From positions 1 through 64,000 of the forward strand of contig NZ_JAFIBY010000008.1 in the NCBI RefSeq assembly GCF_017832355.1: a stretch of DNA of 64,000 nucleotides, given 5' to 3'. Every line of letters starts with the position of its first letter. Position 1 is the stretch's first letter. This stretch comes from Serratia sp. PL17 (GTDB taxonomy: Bacteria; Pseudomonadota; Gammaproteobacteria; Enterobacterales; Enterobacteriaceae). This document shows, piece after piece, positions 1 to 9,114 of the stretch. The notes under the pieces were generated by a model. It saw only the letters and a program-made list of their open reading frames with translations. It was not told where the DNA came from and ran no database searches. Both the position numbers and the translations under genes were made by a program.

Positions 1-116
1 ACTTCGGCGATGTCCGCCATGCCCATAGGTGCACCCGGGTGGCCGGAATTTGCTTTTTGTACGGCGTCCATGCTGAGTGCGCGGATGGCGTTGGCGAGTT
101 CTTTACGAGAAGACAT
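1..116 (-). CDS. tktB: transketolase, N-terminal fragment (cut by window edge)
   Basis: Only the first 38 codons lie in the window; the gene runs off the left end. The reading begins [20 protein letters not shown] and continues through the [15 protein letters not shown] segment, the start of the thiamine-diphosphate-binding domain of transketolases. The enzyme moves two-carbon units between sugar phosphates in the non-oxidative pentose phosphate pathway. It follows talA by 18 bp on the same strand, so the two are probably co-transcribed. The neighbourhood (talA, then maeB divergent across the insertion) is that of E. coli tktB rather than tktA, which is the reason for the symbol; the fragment alone cannot separate the two paralogues. 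Confidence 0.9.
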   Translation of the reverse strand, partial: MSSRKELANAIRALSMDAVQKANSGHPGAPMGMADIAE

Positions 117-134
117 TACGGGACTCCAGAGTGA

Positions 135-1085
135 TTACAGTTCAGCGGCCAGCATGTCTTCCAGCTTTTGCTGGTCAACGGCGAACAGGCGGATACCTTC
201 AGCCAGTTTTTCAACCGCCATCGCGTCTTGATTATGTAGCCAGCGGAATTCGGCCTCAGCCAGCGGGGCAGGTTGGTGGAAGGCTTCAGTGGAAGGCGTC
301 AGCTTACGCTCGACCGGTTGATTGCTGTGCTTAAGCTGTTCCAGCAGATTCGGTGCGATGGTCAGGCGATCGCAACCGGCCAATGCCAGGATCTGCTCAA
401 CCTTGCGGAAACTGGCTCCCATGATCACCGTCTGATAACGGTGCTGTTTGTAGTATTCGTAGATGGTGCGTACGGATTTCACGCCTGGATCTTGGTCGGC
501 ATCATAGTCAGCGGCAGGCTGTTTGGCCTGATACCAGTCATAGATACGGCCGACGAAGGGAGAGATCAAGTAGACCCCGGCTTCGGCGCAGGCACGCGCC
601 TGGGCGAAAGAGAACAGCAGTGTCAGGTTGGTATTGATGCCTTCTTTTTCCAGTTCCTCGGCGGCTTTAATGCCTTCCCAGGTAGAGGCCAGTTTGATCA
701 GGATACGTGACTTGTCGATGCCTTGTTCTTGATACAGACCGATCAGTTTGCGTGCTTTGGCAACGCACATGCCGCGGTCAAAGGAGAGGCGGGCATCCAC
801 TTCGGTGGAAATGCGCCCCGGTACGCTTTTCAGAATTTCGACGCCGATGTTCACGGCGAGTTTGTCGCTGGCGTTGATCAGTTGGGTTTCTTTACTGCCA
901 CCCTGCTGGCGAGCATAGCTCAGGGCTTCGAGGATCAGTGGCTTATATTGAGGCAGCGCAGCGGCTTTCAGGATCAGTGAAGGGTTGGTGGTGGCATCTT
1001 GCGGTTCGAACTGGCGAATAGATTCGATATCGCCGCTGTCGGCCACAACCGTGGTTAGCTGCTTGAGTGCGTCTAATTGGTTCAT
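135..1085 (-). CDS. talA: transaldolase A
   Basis: Complete 316-residue transaldolase, the same length as E. coli TalA. It transfers a dihydroxyacetone unit between sugar phosphates in the cytoplasmic pentose phosphate pathway. Visible active-site elements are Asp16 (VVADSGD), the DATTNPSL segment and the Schiff-base lysine Lys131 in [13 protein letters not shown]. The C-terminus (SEAEFRW-like, then [20 protein letters not shown]) resembles TalA more than TalB. The ATG is preceded by AAGGAGCT. It is followed at 18 bp by tktB, the E. coli talA-tktB arrangement. In E. coli the gene upstream is the divergent maeB; here the chitin locus lies between them. Confidence 0.95.
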   Translation of the reverse strand: MNQLDALKQLTTVVADSGDIESIRQFEPQDATTNPSLILKAAALPQYKPLILEALSYARQQGGSKETQLINASDKLAVNIGVEILKSVPGRISTEVDARLSFDRGMCVAKARKLIGLYQEQGIDKSRILIKLASTWEGIKAAEELEKEGINTNLTLLFSFAQARACAEAGVYLISPFVGRIYDWYQAKQPAADYDADQDPGVKSVRTIYEYYKQHRYQTVIMGASFRKVEQILALAGCDRLTIAPNLLEQLKHSNQPVERKLTPSTEAFHQPAPLAEAEFRWLHNQDAMAVEKLAEGIRLFAVDQQKLEDMLAAEL

Positions 1086-1319
1086 TTATAAGCTCCTTGA
1101 CCAAACGTCAATGTAGGGAAATGAGAACGTTTTCCATCATAGGCTGAACACACTGCATCAGAAGCGTAATGATTAAAATGCGCTTTTTCTGATTGTTGCG
1201 ATGGATAAGAACAATGGATCCCGTTCGAAGCCAGGCAGAGTAAGGCTTGTTAGCCATTGGCATGTGCCGAAAAGCGGCCTCATGGGCATGCGAGGGAGAG
1301 GCCTATGCGGCATCAGACA

Positions 1320-1350
1320 ATAAAAAAGGGCCCAGCCTTGGCTGAGCCCT
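1320..1350 (-). terminator. intrinsic terminator of cbp21
   Basis: Read on the minus strand, a GC-rich stem (GGGCTCAG pairing with CTGGGCCC, one G-U pair) is followed directly by TTTTTT. It lies about 20 bp past the cbp21 stop codon and so ends the cbp21 transcript. The rest of the 283 bp gap to talA (1086-1368) must carry the talA promoter; I could not pick out a convincing one. Confidence 0.8.
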
Positions 1351-1368
1351 AGGGTATTCCTCTTCTTA

Positions 1369-1962
1369 TTACTTGGTCAAATTAACGTCAATGGCCTGAT
1401 AGAAGGCATTGGCCGTATCTGCTACATCCCACACGGCGAGGATGACGTGCGAACCGCTACGGTCTGCCGGTATGTTGCACTGGTGGGTGACCTGCGCAGC
1501 AGGGATGGCACCACCGTCGTTTTGCTGACAGAACGGCGTCAGATCAAACGAAGCGCGGGTCAGTGGCTGCGATGCATCCCAGTTTGGCTTGGTAATAAAA
1601 TAACGCCAGCTGCTGGTGCTGTGACGTGCTGTCAGCGTCCAGGTGAAGGAGTTCGGGCCAGTATGCAGGTTGATCTTGTTCCAACGGGTAGGTGTTTGCT
1701 GATCCAACTCGAAGAAGGTGGATTTGTCGGCGCTGGCAATGTGCCCATCAGCCGGACCGGCCTGCGGGAAGCCTTTCAACCCTTCAACGCTTTGTGGTTC
1801 ATATTGCACGCTGCCGCAATGAGTATTGAGCTGCAGTTTGCACTGATAGGCGCGGCTGGCGGGTGTTTCGACATAACCGTGGGCTGAAGCCTGTTGAGAT
1901 ACGCCGAACAGTGCCGCGCTCAGCAAACCAAGAGACATAAGGGTACGGGAAGTATTGTTCAT
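1369..1962 (-). CDS. cbp21: chitin-active lytic polysaccharide monooxygenase (CBP21)
   Basis: A 197-residue secreted protein nearly identical to remembered Serratia CBP21 (AA10 family). Residues 1-27 form a Sec signal peptide ending ...QQASA; cleavage exposes His28, the N-terminal histidine of the copper histidine brace (HGYVE). The second brace histidine is in TARHSTSSW. The mature protein is a single small AA10 domain without extra modules. Copper-dependent oxidative cleavage opens crystalline chitin for the GH18 chitinases. The start has a strong ribosome site (CAGGAGTGACTT before ATG). It is divergent from chiR across a 405 bp AT-rich gap and is expected to be co-regulated with chiB by ChiR, as known for Serratia. 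Confidence 0.97.
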   Translation of the reverse strand: MNNTSRTLMSLGLLSAALFGVSQQASAHGYVETPASRAYQCKLQLNTHCGSVQYEPQSVEGLKGFPQAGPADGHIASADKSTFFELDQQTPTRWNKINLHTGPNSFTWTLTARHSTSSWRYFITKPNWDASQPLTRASFDLTPFCQQNDGGAIPAAQVTHQCNIPADRSGSHVILAVWDVADTANAFYQAIDVNLTK

Positions 1963-2367
1963 AAGTCACTCCTGACTGAAGTTGTATTGTAAGTTGGGTT
2001 TATTTTCACCGGTAAAATGAGGGGTCATTAATGGAATTAAAAACATCATTCTTGGCGGCTTGATTTATTTTTACGCGTAGTCTCTCTCGTCAGGGTGGAA
2101 TGTTTTATAGGCTATTAACTAAAATTGTTATGATGATTGTCTTTTATTTCTTTGTTGAATTTATTTAAACGCTACAGTCTAAAAAATCGATGCCATGATG
2201 AATTTTATTTAAAGGATTGATGAATACTCTTTCAGATGATTTTCTCTGATATGGAGTATATTGCTTGTGGTTTTACTTACTCTTGTGTGACTTGAACGAC
2301 TTTACGCGCCAACCACTTGGGAATTTAGTGTCAATTTTTTCTTATTTTATGTCAAAGAGGAATTTGT
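1963..2367. promoter_or_regulatory. AT-rich divergent control region between cbp21 and chiR
   Basis: A 405 bp gap without a credible open frame, clearly richer in A+T than the flanking genes. It must hold the promoters of cbp21 (leftward) and chiR (rightward) and probably the ChiR binding site. I see AT-rich blocks around 2040-2060, 2110-2170 and 2330-2350 but no single operator that I can name with confidence. Confidence 0.5.
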
Positions 2368-3309
2368 ATGACTAGATTATCCCTGGATGCGATTAAAATA
2401 ATCAGCACCATCAAAAGTACGGGCTCTTTCTCAATGGCGGCGGAGGCGCTGCATAAAACGCCTTCGGCAATATCCTACCGTGTGTCCAATATTGAAAGTA
2501 AGCTCTGTGTGAAACTTTTTCATCGTAATGGCCCGATGATTACCCTAACAGATGAAGGGGAATTTCTGTTGCAGGAGGGCGGTTGGATTTTAAATGCGGT
2601 ACAGGATCTCGAAAGTAGGGTAAGAAACATCCCCAAACTCGATAATAATATCCGCATCGTCGTCGATAATTTCTTTCCGTTAGAAACGATCACTCAGGAT
2701 ATCCGTGAGTATATTCAGCACAGCCCAAACGCCAACATTTCTGTGCAGCGAGAAGCACTGAACGGTACCTGGGATGCCTTGAAGAACAACCGGGCGGATT
2801 TGATTATCGCTATCGGCCAGATCCCGGACAGCGTGCAGGCGAAAACGCTGATGCTGGGCAAGCTGAACTTTGTGTTATGTGTCTCGCCTTCACATCCGTT
2901 TGCGGCGCAGAAAAAGCCGGTGGACAAAAACCAGCGGCTGAACGACATCGTGGTGGTGATTGCCGACAGCAGTCACGAATTGCCAAAGCGTAATCACGGC
3001 ACCATGCCGTTACAGCGTCAACTGGTGGTGTGCGATGTTGAGAGCAAACTGGCGCTGTTGAAACGGGGTATTGGTCATGGTTTCTTGCCGCCAGCGCTGA
3101 TCGAAAAAGAGTTGGCAAGTGGTGAACTGGTGACGGTTCCGGTTGATATGCAAAAAGGTGACGAAATGATTTGGCTGGCTTGGCATCCGGCCAGTAAAGG
3201 GGCTGGTTTTACCTGGTGGCATGAGCGCCTGACGCGTAAAAGCGACGTTTTTAGCCTGATGGGGCGCGAAGTCATACGTGATGGAGGTTACCCTTGGTGT
3301 AACAACTAA
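2368..3309 (+). CDS. chiR: LysR-family activator of chitinase genes
   Basis: A 313-residue LysR-type regulator. Residues 1-60 form the winged helix-turn-helix (SGSFSMAAEALHKTPSAISYRVSNIE); the rest is the periplasmic-binding-protein-like effector domain. It lies between cbp21 and chiB, the position of ChiR in Serratia, where ChiR is needed for expression of chitinases and CBP21. AAGAGG lies ahead of the ATG. It converges on chiB with a shared terminator. The first part of the gene uses more A/T-rich codons than the neighbouring metabolic genes, in keeping with an island. The ligand is not evident from sequence. Confidence 0.93.
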   Translation: MTRLSLDAIKIISTIKSTGSFSMAAEALHKTPSAISYRVSNIESKLCVKLFHRNGPMITLTDEGEFLLQEGGWILNAVQDLESRVRNIPKLDNNIRIVVDNFFPLETITQDIREYIQHSPNANISVQREALNGTWDALKNNRADLIIAIGQIPDSVQAKTLMLGKLNFVLCVSPSHPFAAQKKPVDKNQRLNDIVVVIADSSHELPKRNHGTMPLQRQLVVCDVESKLALLKRGIGHGFLPPALIEKELASGELVTVPVDMQKGDEMIWLAWHPASKGAGFTWWHERLTRKSDVFSLMGREVIRDGGYPWCNN

Positions 3310-3345
3310 GGGAACAGTGACGAAGGGATGCGAAAATTAAACAAT

Positions 3346-3380
3346 AAAAACCCCGTCGCCGTCGGCTACGGGGTTTTTTT
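3346..3380. terminator. bidirectional terminator between chiR and chiB
   Basis: AAAAACCCCGT ... ACGGGGTTTTTTT: a CCCCGT/ACGGGG stem (3351-3356 with 3368-3373) flanked by an A run on one side and a T run on the other. It works for both convergent genes: it lies just past the chiR stop and 17 bp past the chiB stop. Confidence 0.88.
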
Positions 3381-3396
3381 ATGGTGCAACCGGTTG

Positions 3397-4896
3397 TTAT
3401 GCCACGCGGCCCACTTTCAGCCAGGCAGTATCCGAGCCAGGTACCGAGGTGATGTAACCCCATTTGGTCTGCCAGACATAGCCTTGATAAGACACTTGCG
3501 CACCTTGGTTATAGACGGTGCCGGCGACGTAGGCAGGCGCGCTCATGAACGGCAGATTACCGGGACCCACGCCGGTATAGCGCAGACCAGTGCCCATATC
3601 CAATTGGCTGTCATCGTAGTCCGCAGCATTGAAATAGCGGTCCAGCGAGGCCAGCAGGTCACCATTGCGGTTGTCCTGGCCCAGGTGCCAGAACATGACG
3701 CCACCCAGTTGCTGTTGTTTGATGTACTTAGCCTTGTACTTGAAGCTTTCGGCATCGTCGTAGGTGACGAACAGGCCTTTGGCCGCATGGTACAAGTACG
3801 GCGTTTTGGTTTTGTCGTTCCACAGGCGCTGATAACCGTAGTTGCCCAACAGCATTTGTTCCAGCTGACGATAAGAGGCAATGCGGGGATCTTTGTCGCG
3901 GACGCACTCTTCACACCCCACCAACCAGTAGTCGGTGCCTGGGAACGGATCTTCCCCCGGTGTGCTGTGAGTGCTGTACTGGCCGCCGTTGCTGCCGCTG
4001 ACGCCTTTAAATGCGCGGCCGTAGAAAGGCACGCCCATAACGATTTTGCTGCTTGGTACGCCTTCCAACATCAGGTGTTGTTGTACCGCGGCGTCCACCG
4101 TCAGGCTGAATGGGCTAGGGAAGGCGCGAGTCAGTTCTTCCCAACTCCAACCCAGATTGGCTTCACGCAGTGCGTTATAGAAGGTTGGCCCGGCGCTGTC
4201 GCCGAACAGCCCGGCCTGATGGTTAGCGATTTTTTCCCATGGGCCCGCCAGATCGTAGGTCATCAGGTTGATGTAATCGAGTGAGGCGACGATCTGCGGC
4301 AGCTTGCTGTAATAACGTGACAGGAAGAATGCGCCGCCGGCACCGGCAATGGTCAGTTGATAAGGCAGTGCCTGGCGGCCATCGGCCAGGGTCTGCTGAT
4401 TGAGCAGGGTACGGATCTCTTGCAGTGCAGCGACAAAACCATCCACTTCGCTGCTCTGTGGGTATTCCCAGTCAATGTCTACACCGTCAAAACCATAGTC
4501 TTTCATGATGCGGACGCAGGATTGCGCGAATTTGGTGCGTGACGCCGGGGTCTTCACCGCGTTGACATAGTTGGCGTGGGAAACGCCCAGATCGTTGGAG
4601 TAATACCAGCCACCGATGGAGAACATAATGCGCAGGTTAGGGTTATGCGCTTTTAGCGCCGTCAACCGACTGACGACATCGCGAGCTTTGACGTCATTGG
4701 TTGCCGGATCCCAGGCACATTCCAGATTGCTGTTAATGTCGAGGAACGAGAAATTAATGTGGGTGAGCTGCCTGGCCTTGGCCGGTGTAATGTTCGACAC
4801 CGGGAAAGGCACGACTGAGGTATCAGATTCGGTATAGTTATTAATTTGGTTAGTTGGAATAAAGTAATAACCAATAACGGCTTTGCGTTCGGACAT
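3397..4896 (-). CDS. chiB: chitinase B, GH18 exochitinase
   Basis: A 499-residue GH18 chitinase, full length for Serratia ChiB and very close to it throughout. The catalytic DxxDxDxE motif is DGVDIDWE with Asp140, Asp142 and the acid Glu144; the SIGGWYYSND strand motif is at about 93-102. A small C-terminal chitin-binding module (family 5/12, about residues 450-499) contains the aromatic VSYQGYVWQTKWGY strip. The enzyme is a processive chitobiosidase acting from the non-reducing end. There is no N-terminal signal peptide; the protein begins MSERKAVIGYYFIP directly, which fits export through the adjacent ChiWXYZ route. A good ribosome site (TGGAGAAAT) precedes the ATG. Confidence 0.97.
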   Translation of the reverse strand: MSERKAVIGYYFIPTNQINNYTESDTSVVPFPVSNITPAKARQLTHINFSFLDINSNLECAWDPATNDVKARDVVSRLTALKAHNPNLRIMFSIGGWYYSNDLGVSHANYVNAVKTPASRTKFAQSCVRIMKDYGFDGVDIDWEYPQSSEVDGFVAALQEIRTLLNQQTLADGRQALPYQLTIAGAGGAFFLSRYYSKLPQIVASLDYINLMTYDLAGPWEKIANHQAGLFGDSAGPTFYNALREANLGWSWEELTRAFPSPFSLTVDAAVQQHLMLEGVPSSKIVMGVPFYGRAFKGVSGSNGGQYSTHSTPGEDPFPGTDYWLVGCEECVRDKDPRIASYRQLEQMLLGNYGYQRLWNDKTKTPYLYHAAKGLFVTYDDAESFKYKAKYIKQQQLGGVMFWHLGQDNRNGDLLASLDRYFNAADYDDSQLDMGTGLRYTGVGPGNLPFMSAPAYVAGTVYNQGAQVSYQGYVWQTKWGYITSVPGSDTAWLKVGRVA

Positions 4897-5192
4897 GGTA
4901 TTTCTCCAGGTTGAGGTTTTTTGTTATTGAGAGTGAATCTCCCGCCGCTATTAATGTTTATTTTTAAGGTAAATAAAAGTCGAAATAAATCACAGTAAGG
5001 ATGAATTTTTTCATCGAGCAGTGTCGTTATTTACTGGGCATTGTTGTGTCATGGTTGAGCGTGAATGAATTTGACCTTAGAGGCTGTATTTATTCATTTG
5101 CTTTGTTATAGCATCCTTAACTAGATTCTGATGGTACCGATATTCCACCGGCCGTGATTGGCATTTAATTAAAGTAAAATAGGAGTGTAGCT
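4897..5192. promoter_or_regulatory. divergent control region chiB / chiWXYZ
   Basis: A 296 bp AT-rich gap between two divergent starts, with no credible coding frame. It must carry the chiB promoter (left) and the chiWXYZ promoter (right), and since both sets serve chitin use, probably a shared ChiR or carbon-control site. A ribosome site AGGAG precedes chiW. No individual promoter could be fixed. Confidence 0.45.
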
Positions 5193-5519
5193 ATGTCCAG
5201 CTTAGAGCCAGACGCTGTTGGCTTAATTATCCAGCGAGCATGTGAATATCTTCAGCCGGTGATGAATGCCATTTTGGCAGGCCTCATGGCGTTATTACAC
5301 GGGGCCTATCGTAACGTGGGTATGCGGCGACGCCTATTAAATGCAGGAATGTGCGCTTTATTGGCCTGGACGGTACGCGATGCATTGGCACTGGCCGGGC
5401 TGGAATTAAAATGGGCGAATCTTGCCAGCGTACTGATTGGCTTTCTTGGGGCCGATTATATCAGCGGTTTAATTAAAAAATTCATTGGAAATAAAACGGG
5501 GTTCAAAAATGATAAATGA
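5193..5519 (+). CDS. chiW: holin-like protein ChiW of the chitinase release system
   Basis: A 108-residue protein with three hydrophobic stretches: about residues 19-35 (MNAILAGLMALLHGAYR), 48-65 (LNAGMCALLAWTVRDALA) and 80-96. It ends in a basic tail (GLIKKFIGNKTGFKNDK), as phage holins do. In Serratia, ChiW is the inner-membrane holin that lets the endopeptidase ChiX reach the periplasm, allowing release of chitinases without general lysis. It is the first gene of a tight four-gene cassette and overlaps chiX by 11 bp. The AGGAGTG ribosome site fixes the start. It looks phage-derived, but no other phage genes surround it. Confidence 0.92.
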   Translation: MSSLEPDAVGLIIQRACEYLQPVMNAILAGLMALLHGAYRNVGMRRRLLNAGMCALLAWTVRDALALAGLELKWANLASVLIGFLGADYISGLIKKFIGNKTGFKNDK

Positions 5520-5910
5520 AATAGAAGATATTCGCTTCACCGCCCGCAGCGAAGCCAATTTAGTGGGTGTTCACCCGGATTTGGTACGGGTGATTCGGTT
5601 GGCATTGCATTATTCGCTGGTGCCGTTTTCCATCACCGAGGGATTACGCACCATGGCACGTCAGCGTGAACTGGTGCGCGGGGGGCAAAGCCAAACGCTG
5701 AAAAGCCGTCATTTGACCGGTCATGCAGTGGATGTGGTGGCCATGCCCGCGGGTGTGGTGTCCTGGGAATGGGACTACTACGCGCAAATTGCTGTGGCAG
5801 TGCGTCGTGCGGCGCGCGAGTGTGCAGTCAACGTTGAGTGGGGCGGCGAATGGAAAACCCTGAAAGATGGGCCGCATTTCCAGCTTTCCTTTAGGGATTA
5901 TCCGGCATGA
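5509..5910 (+). CDS. chiX: M15-family peptidoglycan endopeptidase ChiX
   Basis: A 133-residue endolysin-type LD/VanY-like M15 peptidase. Zinc-binding residues are visible as His68 and Asp75 in SRHLTGHAVD and His123 in DGPHFQL, with the EWGGEW segment just before it. There is no signal peptide, so it needs the holin ChiW to cross the inner membrane, as in a phage lysis cassette. In Serratia, ChiX is an L-Ala D-Glu endopeptidase required for chitinase secretion. I start it at ATG 5509, inside the end of chiW; an in-frame start 24 bp upstream is possible but lies deeper in chiW. It overlaps chiY by 4 bp (ATGA). Confidence 0.93.
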   Translation: MINEIEDIRFTARSEANLVGVHPDLVRVIRLALHYSLVPFSITEGLRTMARQRELVRGGQSQTLKSRHLTGHAVDVVAMPAGVVSWEWDYYAQIAVAVRRAARECAVNVEWGGEWKTLKDGPHFQLSFRDYPA

Positions 5911-6290
5911 GCGGTTGGTTAAGCAGGTTGTCACAAGGCGGATTGCTGCTGCTGTTGATGGTGGCAATTTGCCTCGGTGCATACAACTCACTGCTGTCGC
6001 ACAGGCTGGATCTGGTGCGACAGCAGGCGAGCGAACAGCAAAAGACACTGGCGCAGCAGGCGGGGTTGATTGTCACACTGCAAACCCAGGATGCGCAGAA
6101 CCGTGCGCTGATGGCGGCTCAACAGCAACAGGAACGTCAGCTGCGTCAGCAAAGCGACGTTTACCAGAGGAAATACCGTGAAGCGATTAAAAATGACGCC
6201 TGTGCTGGGCAGCCTCTGCCTGGCGCTGTTATTGAGCTCCTGCGCCCAACCGCCGCAGGCGGCAGCGCCGGTGGTGCTGTTGCCCCCTGA
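5907..6290 (+). CDS. chiY: inner-membrane spanin ChiY
   Basis: A 127-residue protein with one N-terminal membrane anchor (about residues 9-27, GGLLLLLMVAICLGAYNSLL) and then a long Gln-rich, probably coiled-coil periplasmic segment (QQASEQQKTLAQQAG ... QQQQERQLRQQSDVY). This is the i-spanin (Rz) layout. It starts by a 4 bp overlap with chiX, and its last 113 bp contain the start of chiZ in another frame. With ChiZ it should span the periplasm and disturb the outer membrane so that chitinases escape. Confidence 0.88.
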   Translation: MSGWLSRLSQGGLLLLLMVAICLGAYNSLLSHRLDLVRQQASEQQKTLAQQAGLIVTLQTQDAQNRALMAAQQQQERQLRQQSDVYQRKYREAIKNDACAGQPLPGAVIELLRPTAAGGSAGGAVAP

Positions 6291-6444
6291 GTCGGTGTTT
6301 ACCCCGTGTGAACAGCCGCAGTTACTGGGTAACACCTGGGGCGATGCGCTGAGTTACACCCTGGCACTACAAACCTCGTTACAAATTTGCGCAGGCCGGG
6401 TGGCGACGCTCAATGCCTGGCGAGCTGAACTGCCGCTGCACTGA
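6178..6444 (+). CDS. chiZ: outer-membrane spanin lipoprotein ChiZ
   Basis: An 88-residue lipoprotein: basic start, hydrophobic core and a lipobox LLSSC with the lipidated Cys near residue 22. A short Pro-rich periplasmic part follows (QPPQAAAPVVLLPPESVF), then two further Cys residues. This is the o-spanin (Rz1) pattern. The gene starts inside the 3' end of chiY in a different frame and runs 154 bp past it, a typical nested Rz/Rz1 arrangement. No T-rich hairpin was found after it; the 282 bp to maeB contains the maeB promoter region. Confidence 0.88.
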   Translation: MKRLKMTPVLGSLCLALLLSSCAQPPQAAAPVVLLPPESVFTPCEQPQLLGNTWGDALSYTLALQTSLQICAGRVATLNAWRAELPLH

Positions 6445-6726
6445 CGGCCGTGTTTTTTGTCTCGTCCTGTGGTACTTCTTTTTTTACTTTTAAAAAACAA
6501 TTTCGATCAAGGTTATGGGCCGCTTCAAAGTTTGTGACGTTTCTCTCACTATACTTAAAGGCTGTGCCCTGCCATTGTACGTGAGCGCCGCTGGCGGTCA
6601 TTTGAACGCGCAACAAGGCGCGGCCATGGGGTTTGGTGGGCCAAATAAGCGGTGCGTACAGCCTCATAGCCTTAAAGATTTACAAGTCTTACCTCAACAT
6701 AAAAGCAAAAAGCATAGGAACCCATA

Positions 6727-9006
6727 ATGGACGAACAGCTCAAACAGAGTGCGCTTGATTTCCACCAATATCCGGTCCCAGGCAAGATCCAGGTCTCCCC
6801 AACTAAGCCGCTGGCTACGCAACGCGATCTGGCGCTCGCATACTCGCCGGGCGTTGCTGCACCCTGTCTGGAAATTGCCGCCGATCCGTTGGCAGCCTAC
6901 AAATACACTGCGCGTGGCAACCTGGTGGCGGTCATTTCCAACGGCACGGCAGTGCTGGGGCTGGGCAATATTGGCGCATTGGCCGGTAAGCCGGTGATGG
7001 AAGGGAAAGGTGTCCTGTTCAAGAAATTTTCCGGTATCGACGTATTTGATATCGAAGTGGATGAACTTAACCCTGACAAGTTGATTGACGTTATCGCCGC
7101 GTTGGAACCGACCTTCGGCGGTATTAACCTGGAAGACATCAAAGCGCCAGAGTGCTTCTACATTGAGCAGAAACTGCGTGAGCGCATGAAGATTCCGGTG
7201 TTCCATGATGATCAGCATGGCACGGCCATCATCACCACGGCTGCGGTGCTGAACGGCTTGCGGGTAGTGAAAAAGAACATTTCCGACGTGCGCCTGGTGG
7301 TTTCCGGTGCCGGCGCGGCGTCGATTGCCTGTTTAAACCTGTTGGTGGCCTTGGGGCTGCGTCAGCAGAATATTACTGTTTGCGACTCTAAAGGGGTGAT
7401 CTATAAGGGACGCGACGCCAATATGGAGCAAACCAAGGCGGCTTACGCCATTGAAGATAATGGCCAACGTACGCTGGGGGATGCTATCCCTGATGCGGAT
7501 ATCTTCCTGGGTTGTTCTGGTCCGGGTGTGTTGACGCAGGATATGGTGAAAACCATGGCCAAGGATCCGCTGATCATGGCGCTGGCCAACCCAGAGCCTG
7601 AGATCCTGCCGCCGTTGGCGAAAGCCGTGCGTCCAGACGCCATCATCTGTACCGGCCGTTCTGACTATCCCAACCAGGTGAACAACGTCCTCTGCTTCCC
7701 GTTCATCTTCCGTGGCGCGCTGGATGTCGGCGCAACCACCATTAACGAAGAAATGAAACTGGCTTGCGTACATGCGATTGCCGATCTGGCGCTGGCAGAG
7801 CAGAGTGACGTGGTGGCTTCAGCCTATGGCGATCAGGACCTGTCATTCGGCCCTGAATACATTATTCCAAAACCTTTCGACCCACGCCTGATTGTAAAAA
7901 TTGCGCCTGCGGTCGCCAAGGCGGCGATGGAGTCTGGTGTCGCGACGCGGCCGATTGAAGACTTTGATGCCTACGTCGAGAAACTGTCGGAGTTCGTCTA
8001 TAAAACCAACTTGTTCATGAAGCCCATTTTTGCCCAGGCGAAGAAAGAAATAAAACGTGTGGTGATGGCAGAAGGTGAAGAAGAAAGGGTGCTGCATGCG
8101 ACGCAGGAACTGGTGTCGCAAGGGCTGGCTTACCCTATTTTGGTGGGACGCCCGAGCGTAATTGAAATGCGGCTGAAAAAACTTGGTTTGCAACTGACGC
8201 CGGGTAAAGACTTTGAAGTGGTGAACAACGAGTCCGATCCGCGCTTCAATGAATACTGGGGCGAGTACTACCAGATCATGAAGCGTCGTGGCGTTTCGCA
8301 AGAGCAGGCACGCCGTGCGGTCATTGGCAACCCGACGTTGATTGCAGCCATCATGCTACATCGTGGTGAAGCGGACGCGATGATCTGCGGCACCATCGGC
8401 AGCTATCACGAGCATTACGATGTGGTAGAGAAAGTGTTTGGCTTCCGCGAAGGGGCACACGTCGCCGGGGCAATGAACGCGTTGCTGCTGCCTAGCGGCA
8501 ACACCTTTATTGCTGACACCTATGTCAATGACGATCCGACGCCGGAACAACTGGCAGAAATCACCCTGATGGCAGCGGAAACGGTGCGTCGTTTCGGCAT
8601 TGAGCCGAAGGTGGCGCTGTTGTCCCATTCCAGCTTTGGTTCTTCGGATAATCCTGCAGCCTGCAAGATGCGTAAAACGCTGGAACTGGTGAACAAGATG
8701 GCACCGGAGCTGGAAATTGACGGTGAGATGCACGGTGACGCCGCGCTGGTCGAAAGCATTCGTAATGATCTGATGCCAGACAGCCCGCTGAAAGGGGCGG
8801 CCAACGTGTTGATCATGCCCAATATGGAAGCCGCACGCATTAGCTATAACCTGCTGCGCGTTTCGTCTTCCGAAGGGGTGACCGTCGGGCCAGTGCTGAT
8901 GGGGGTATCAAAACCGGTACACATTCTGACGCCAATCGCCTCGGTGCGCCGCATCGTCAACATGGTGGCCTTGGCCGTGGTAGAAGCGCAAACCGAACCG
9001 CTATAA
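6727..9006 (+). CDS. maeB: NADP-dependent malic enzyme with C-terminal phosphotransacetylase-like domain
   Basis: A 759-residue hybrid malic enzyme, full length for MaeB. Residues about 1-425 are the malic enzyme domain ([15 protein letters not shown]-like start, [23 protein letters not shown], and the nucleotide site [13 protein letters not shown]). Residues about 430-759 are the Pta-like regulatory domain ([12 protein letters not shown] ... [18 protein letters not shown]). It decarboxylates malate to pyruvate with NADP, supplying NADPH for gluconeogenic growth; the Pta domain is known to sense acetyl-CoA and is not needed for catalysis. In E. coli it is divergent from talA; here 5 kb of chitin genes lie between. 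It is followed by a strong terminator. Confidence 0.97.
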   Translation: MDEQLKQSALDFHQYPVPGKIQVSPTKPLATQRDLALAYSPGVAAPCLEIAADPLAAYKYTARGNLVAVISNGTAVLGLGNIGALAGKPVMEGKGVLFKKFSGIDVFDIEVDELNPDKLIDVIAALEPTFGGINLEDIKAPECFYIEQKLRERMKIPVFHDDQHGTAIITTAAVLNGLRVVKKNISDVRLVVSGAGAASIACLNLLVALGLRQQNITVCDSKGVIYKGRDANMEQTKAAYAIEDNGQRTLGDAIPDADIFLGCSGPGVLTQDMVKTMAKDPLIMALANPEPEILPPLAKAVRPDAIICTGRSDYPNQVNNVLCFPFIFRGALDVGATTINEEMKLACVHAIADLALAEQSDVVASAYGDQDLSFGPEYIIPKPFDPRLIVKIAPAVAKAAMESGVATRPIEDFDAYVEKLSEFVYKTNLFMKPIFAQAKKEIKRVVMAEGEEERVLHATQELVSQGLAYPILVGRPSVIEMRLKKLGLQLTPGKDFEVVNNESDPRFNEYWGEYYQIMKRRGVSQEQARRAVIGNPTLIAAIMLHRGEADAMICGTIGSYHEHYDVVEKVFGFREGAHVAGAMNALLLPSGNTFIADTYVNDDPTPEQLAEITLMAAETVRRFGIEPKVALLSHSSFGSSDNPAACKMRKTLELVNKMAPELEIDGEMHGDAALVESIRNDLMPDSPLKGAANVLIMPNMEAARISYNLLRVSSSEGVTVGPVLMGVSKPVHILTPIASVRRIVNMVALAVVEAQTEPL

Positions 9007-9023
9007 GCCTTGAATGATAACCC

Positions 9024-9055
9024 GCCCCCTGCATTTCGGTGCAGGGGGCTTTTTT
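9024..9055 (+). terminator. intrinsic terminator of maeB
   Basis: A perfect 10 bp stem, GCCCCCTGCA (9024-9033) with TGCAGGGGGC (9040-9049), and a TTTCGG loop, followed by six T. It starts 17 bp past the maeB stop codon. Confidence 0.95.
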
Positions 9056-9091
9056 ATATTGGCATGTTATGGTACAAATATTGTTCAAATA

Positions 9092-9103
9092 TGTACATGT
9101 ACA
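9092..9103. promoter_or_regulatory. palindromic operator candidate of phd-doc
   Basis: TGTACATGTACA is a perfect 12 bp palindrome ending 11 bp before the antitoxin ATG. A second, partial GGTACA copy lies at 9071-9076. Phd-type antitoxins repress their own operon by binding short palindromes at the start of the transcript, so this is the likely operator. No clear -35/-10 pair could be fixed. Confidence 0.5.
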
Positions 9104-9114
9104 GGTGTTGAGGT

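Noticed and set aside
1201-1323. A 40-codon plus-strand frame between talA and cbp21
   Set aside because: No ribosome site, arginine/glycine-rich shadow-like composition, and it runs into the cbp21 terminator.
5193-6444. Remnant prophage
   Set aside because: Only lysis-type genes are present and they match the known ChiWXYZ system; no capsid, integrase or repressor genes surround them.
6527-6560. Promoter for maeB with TATACT at 6550-6555
   Set aside because: No -35 hexamer at an acceptable distance; not reported as a feature.
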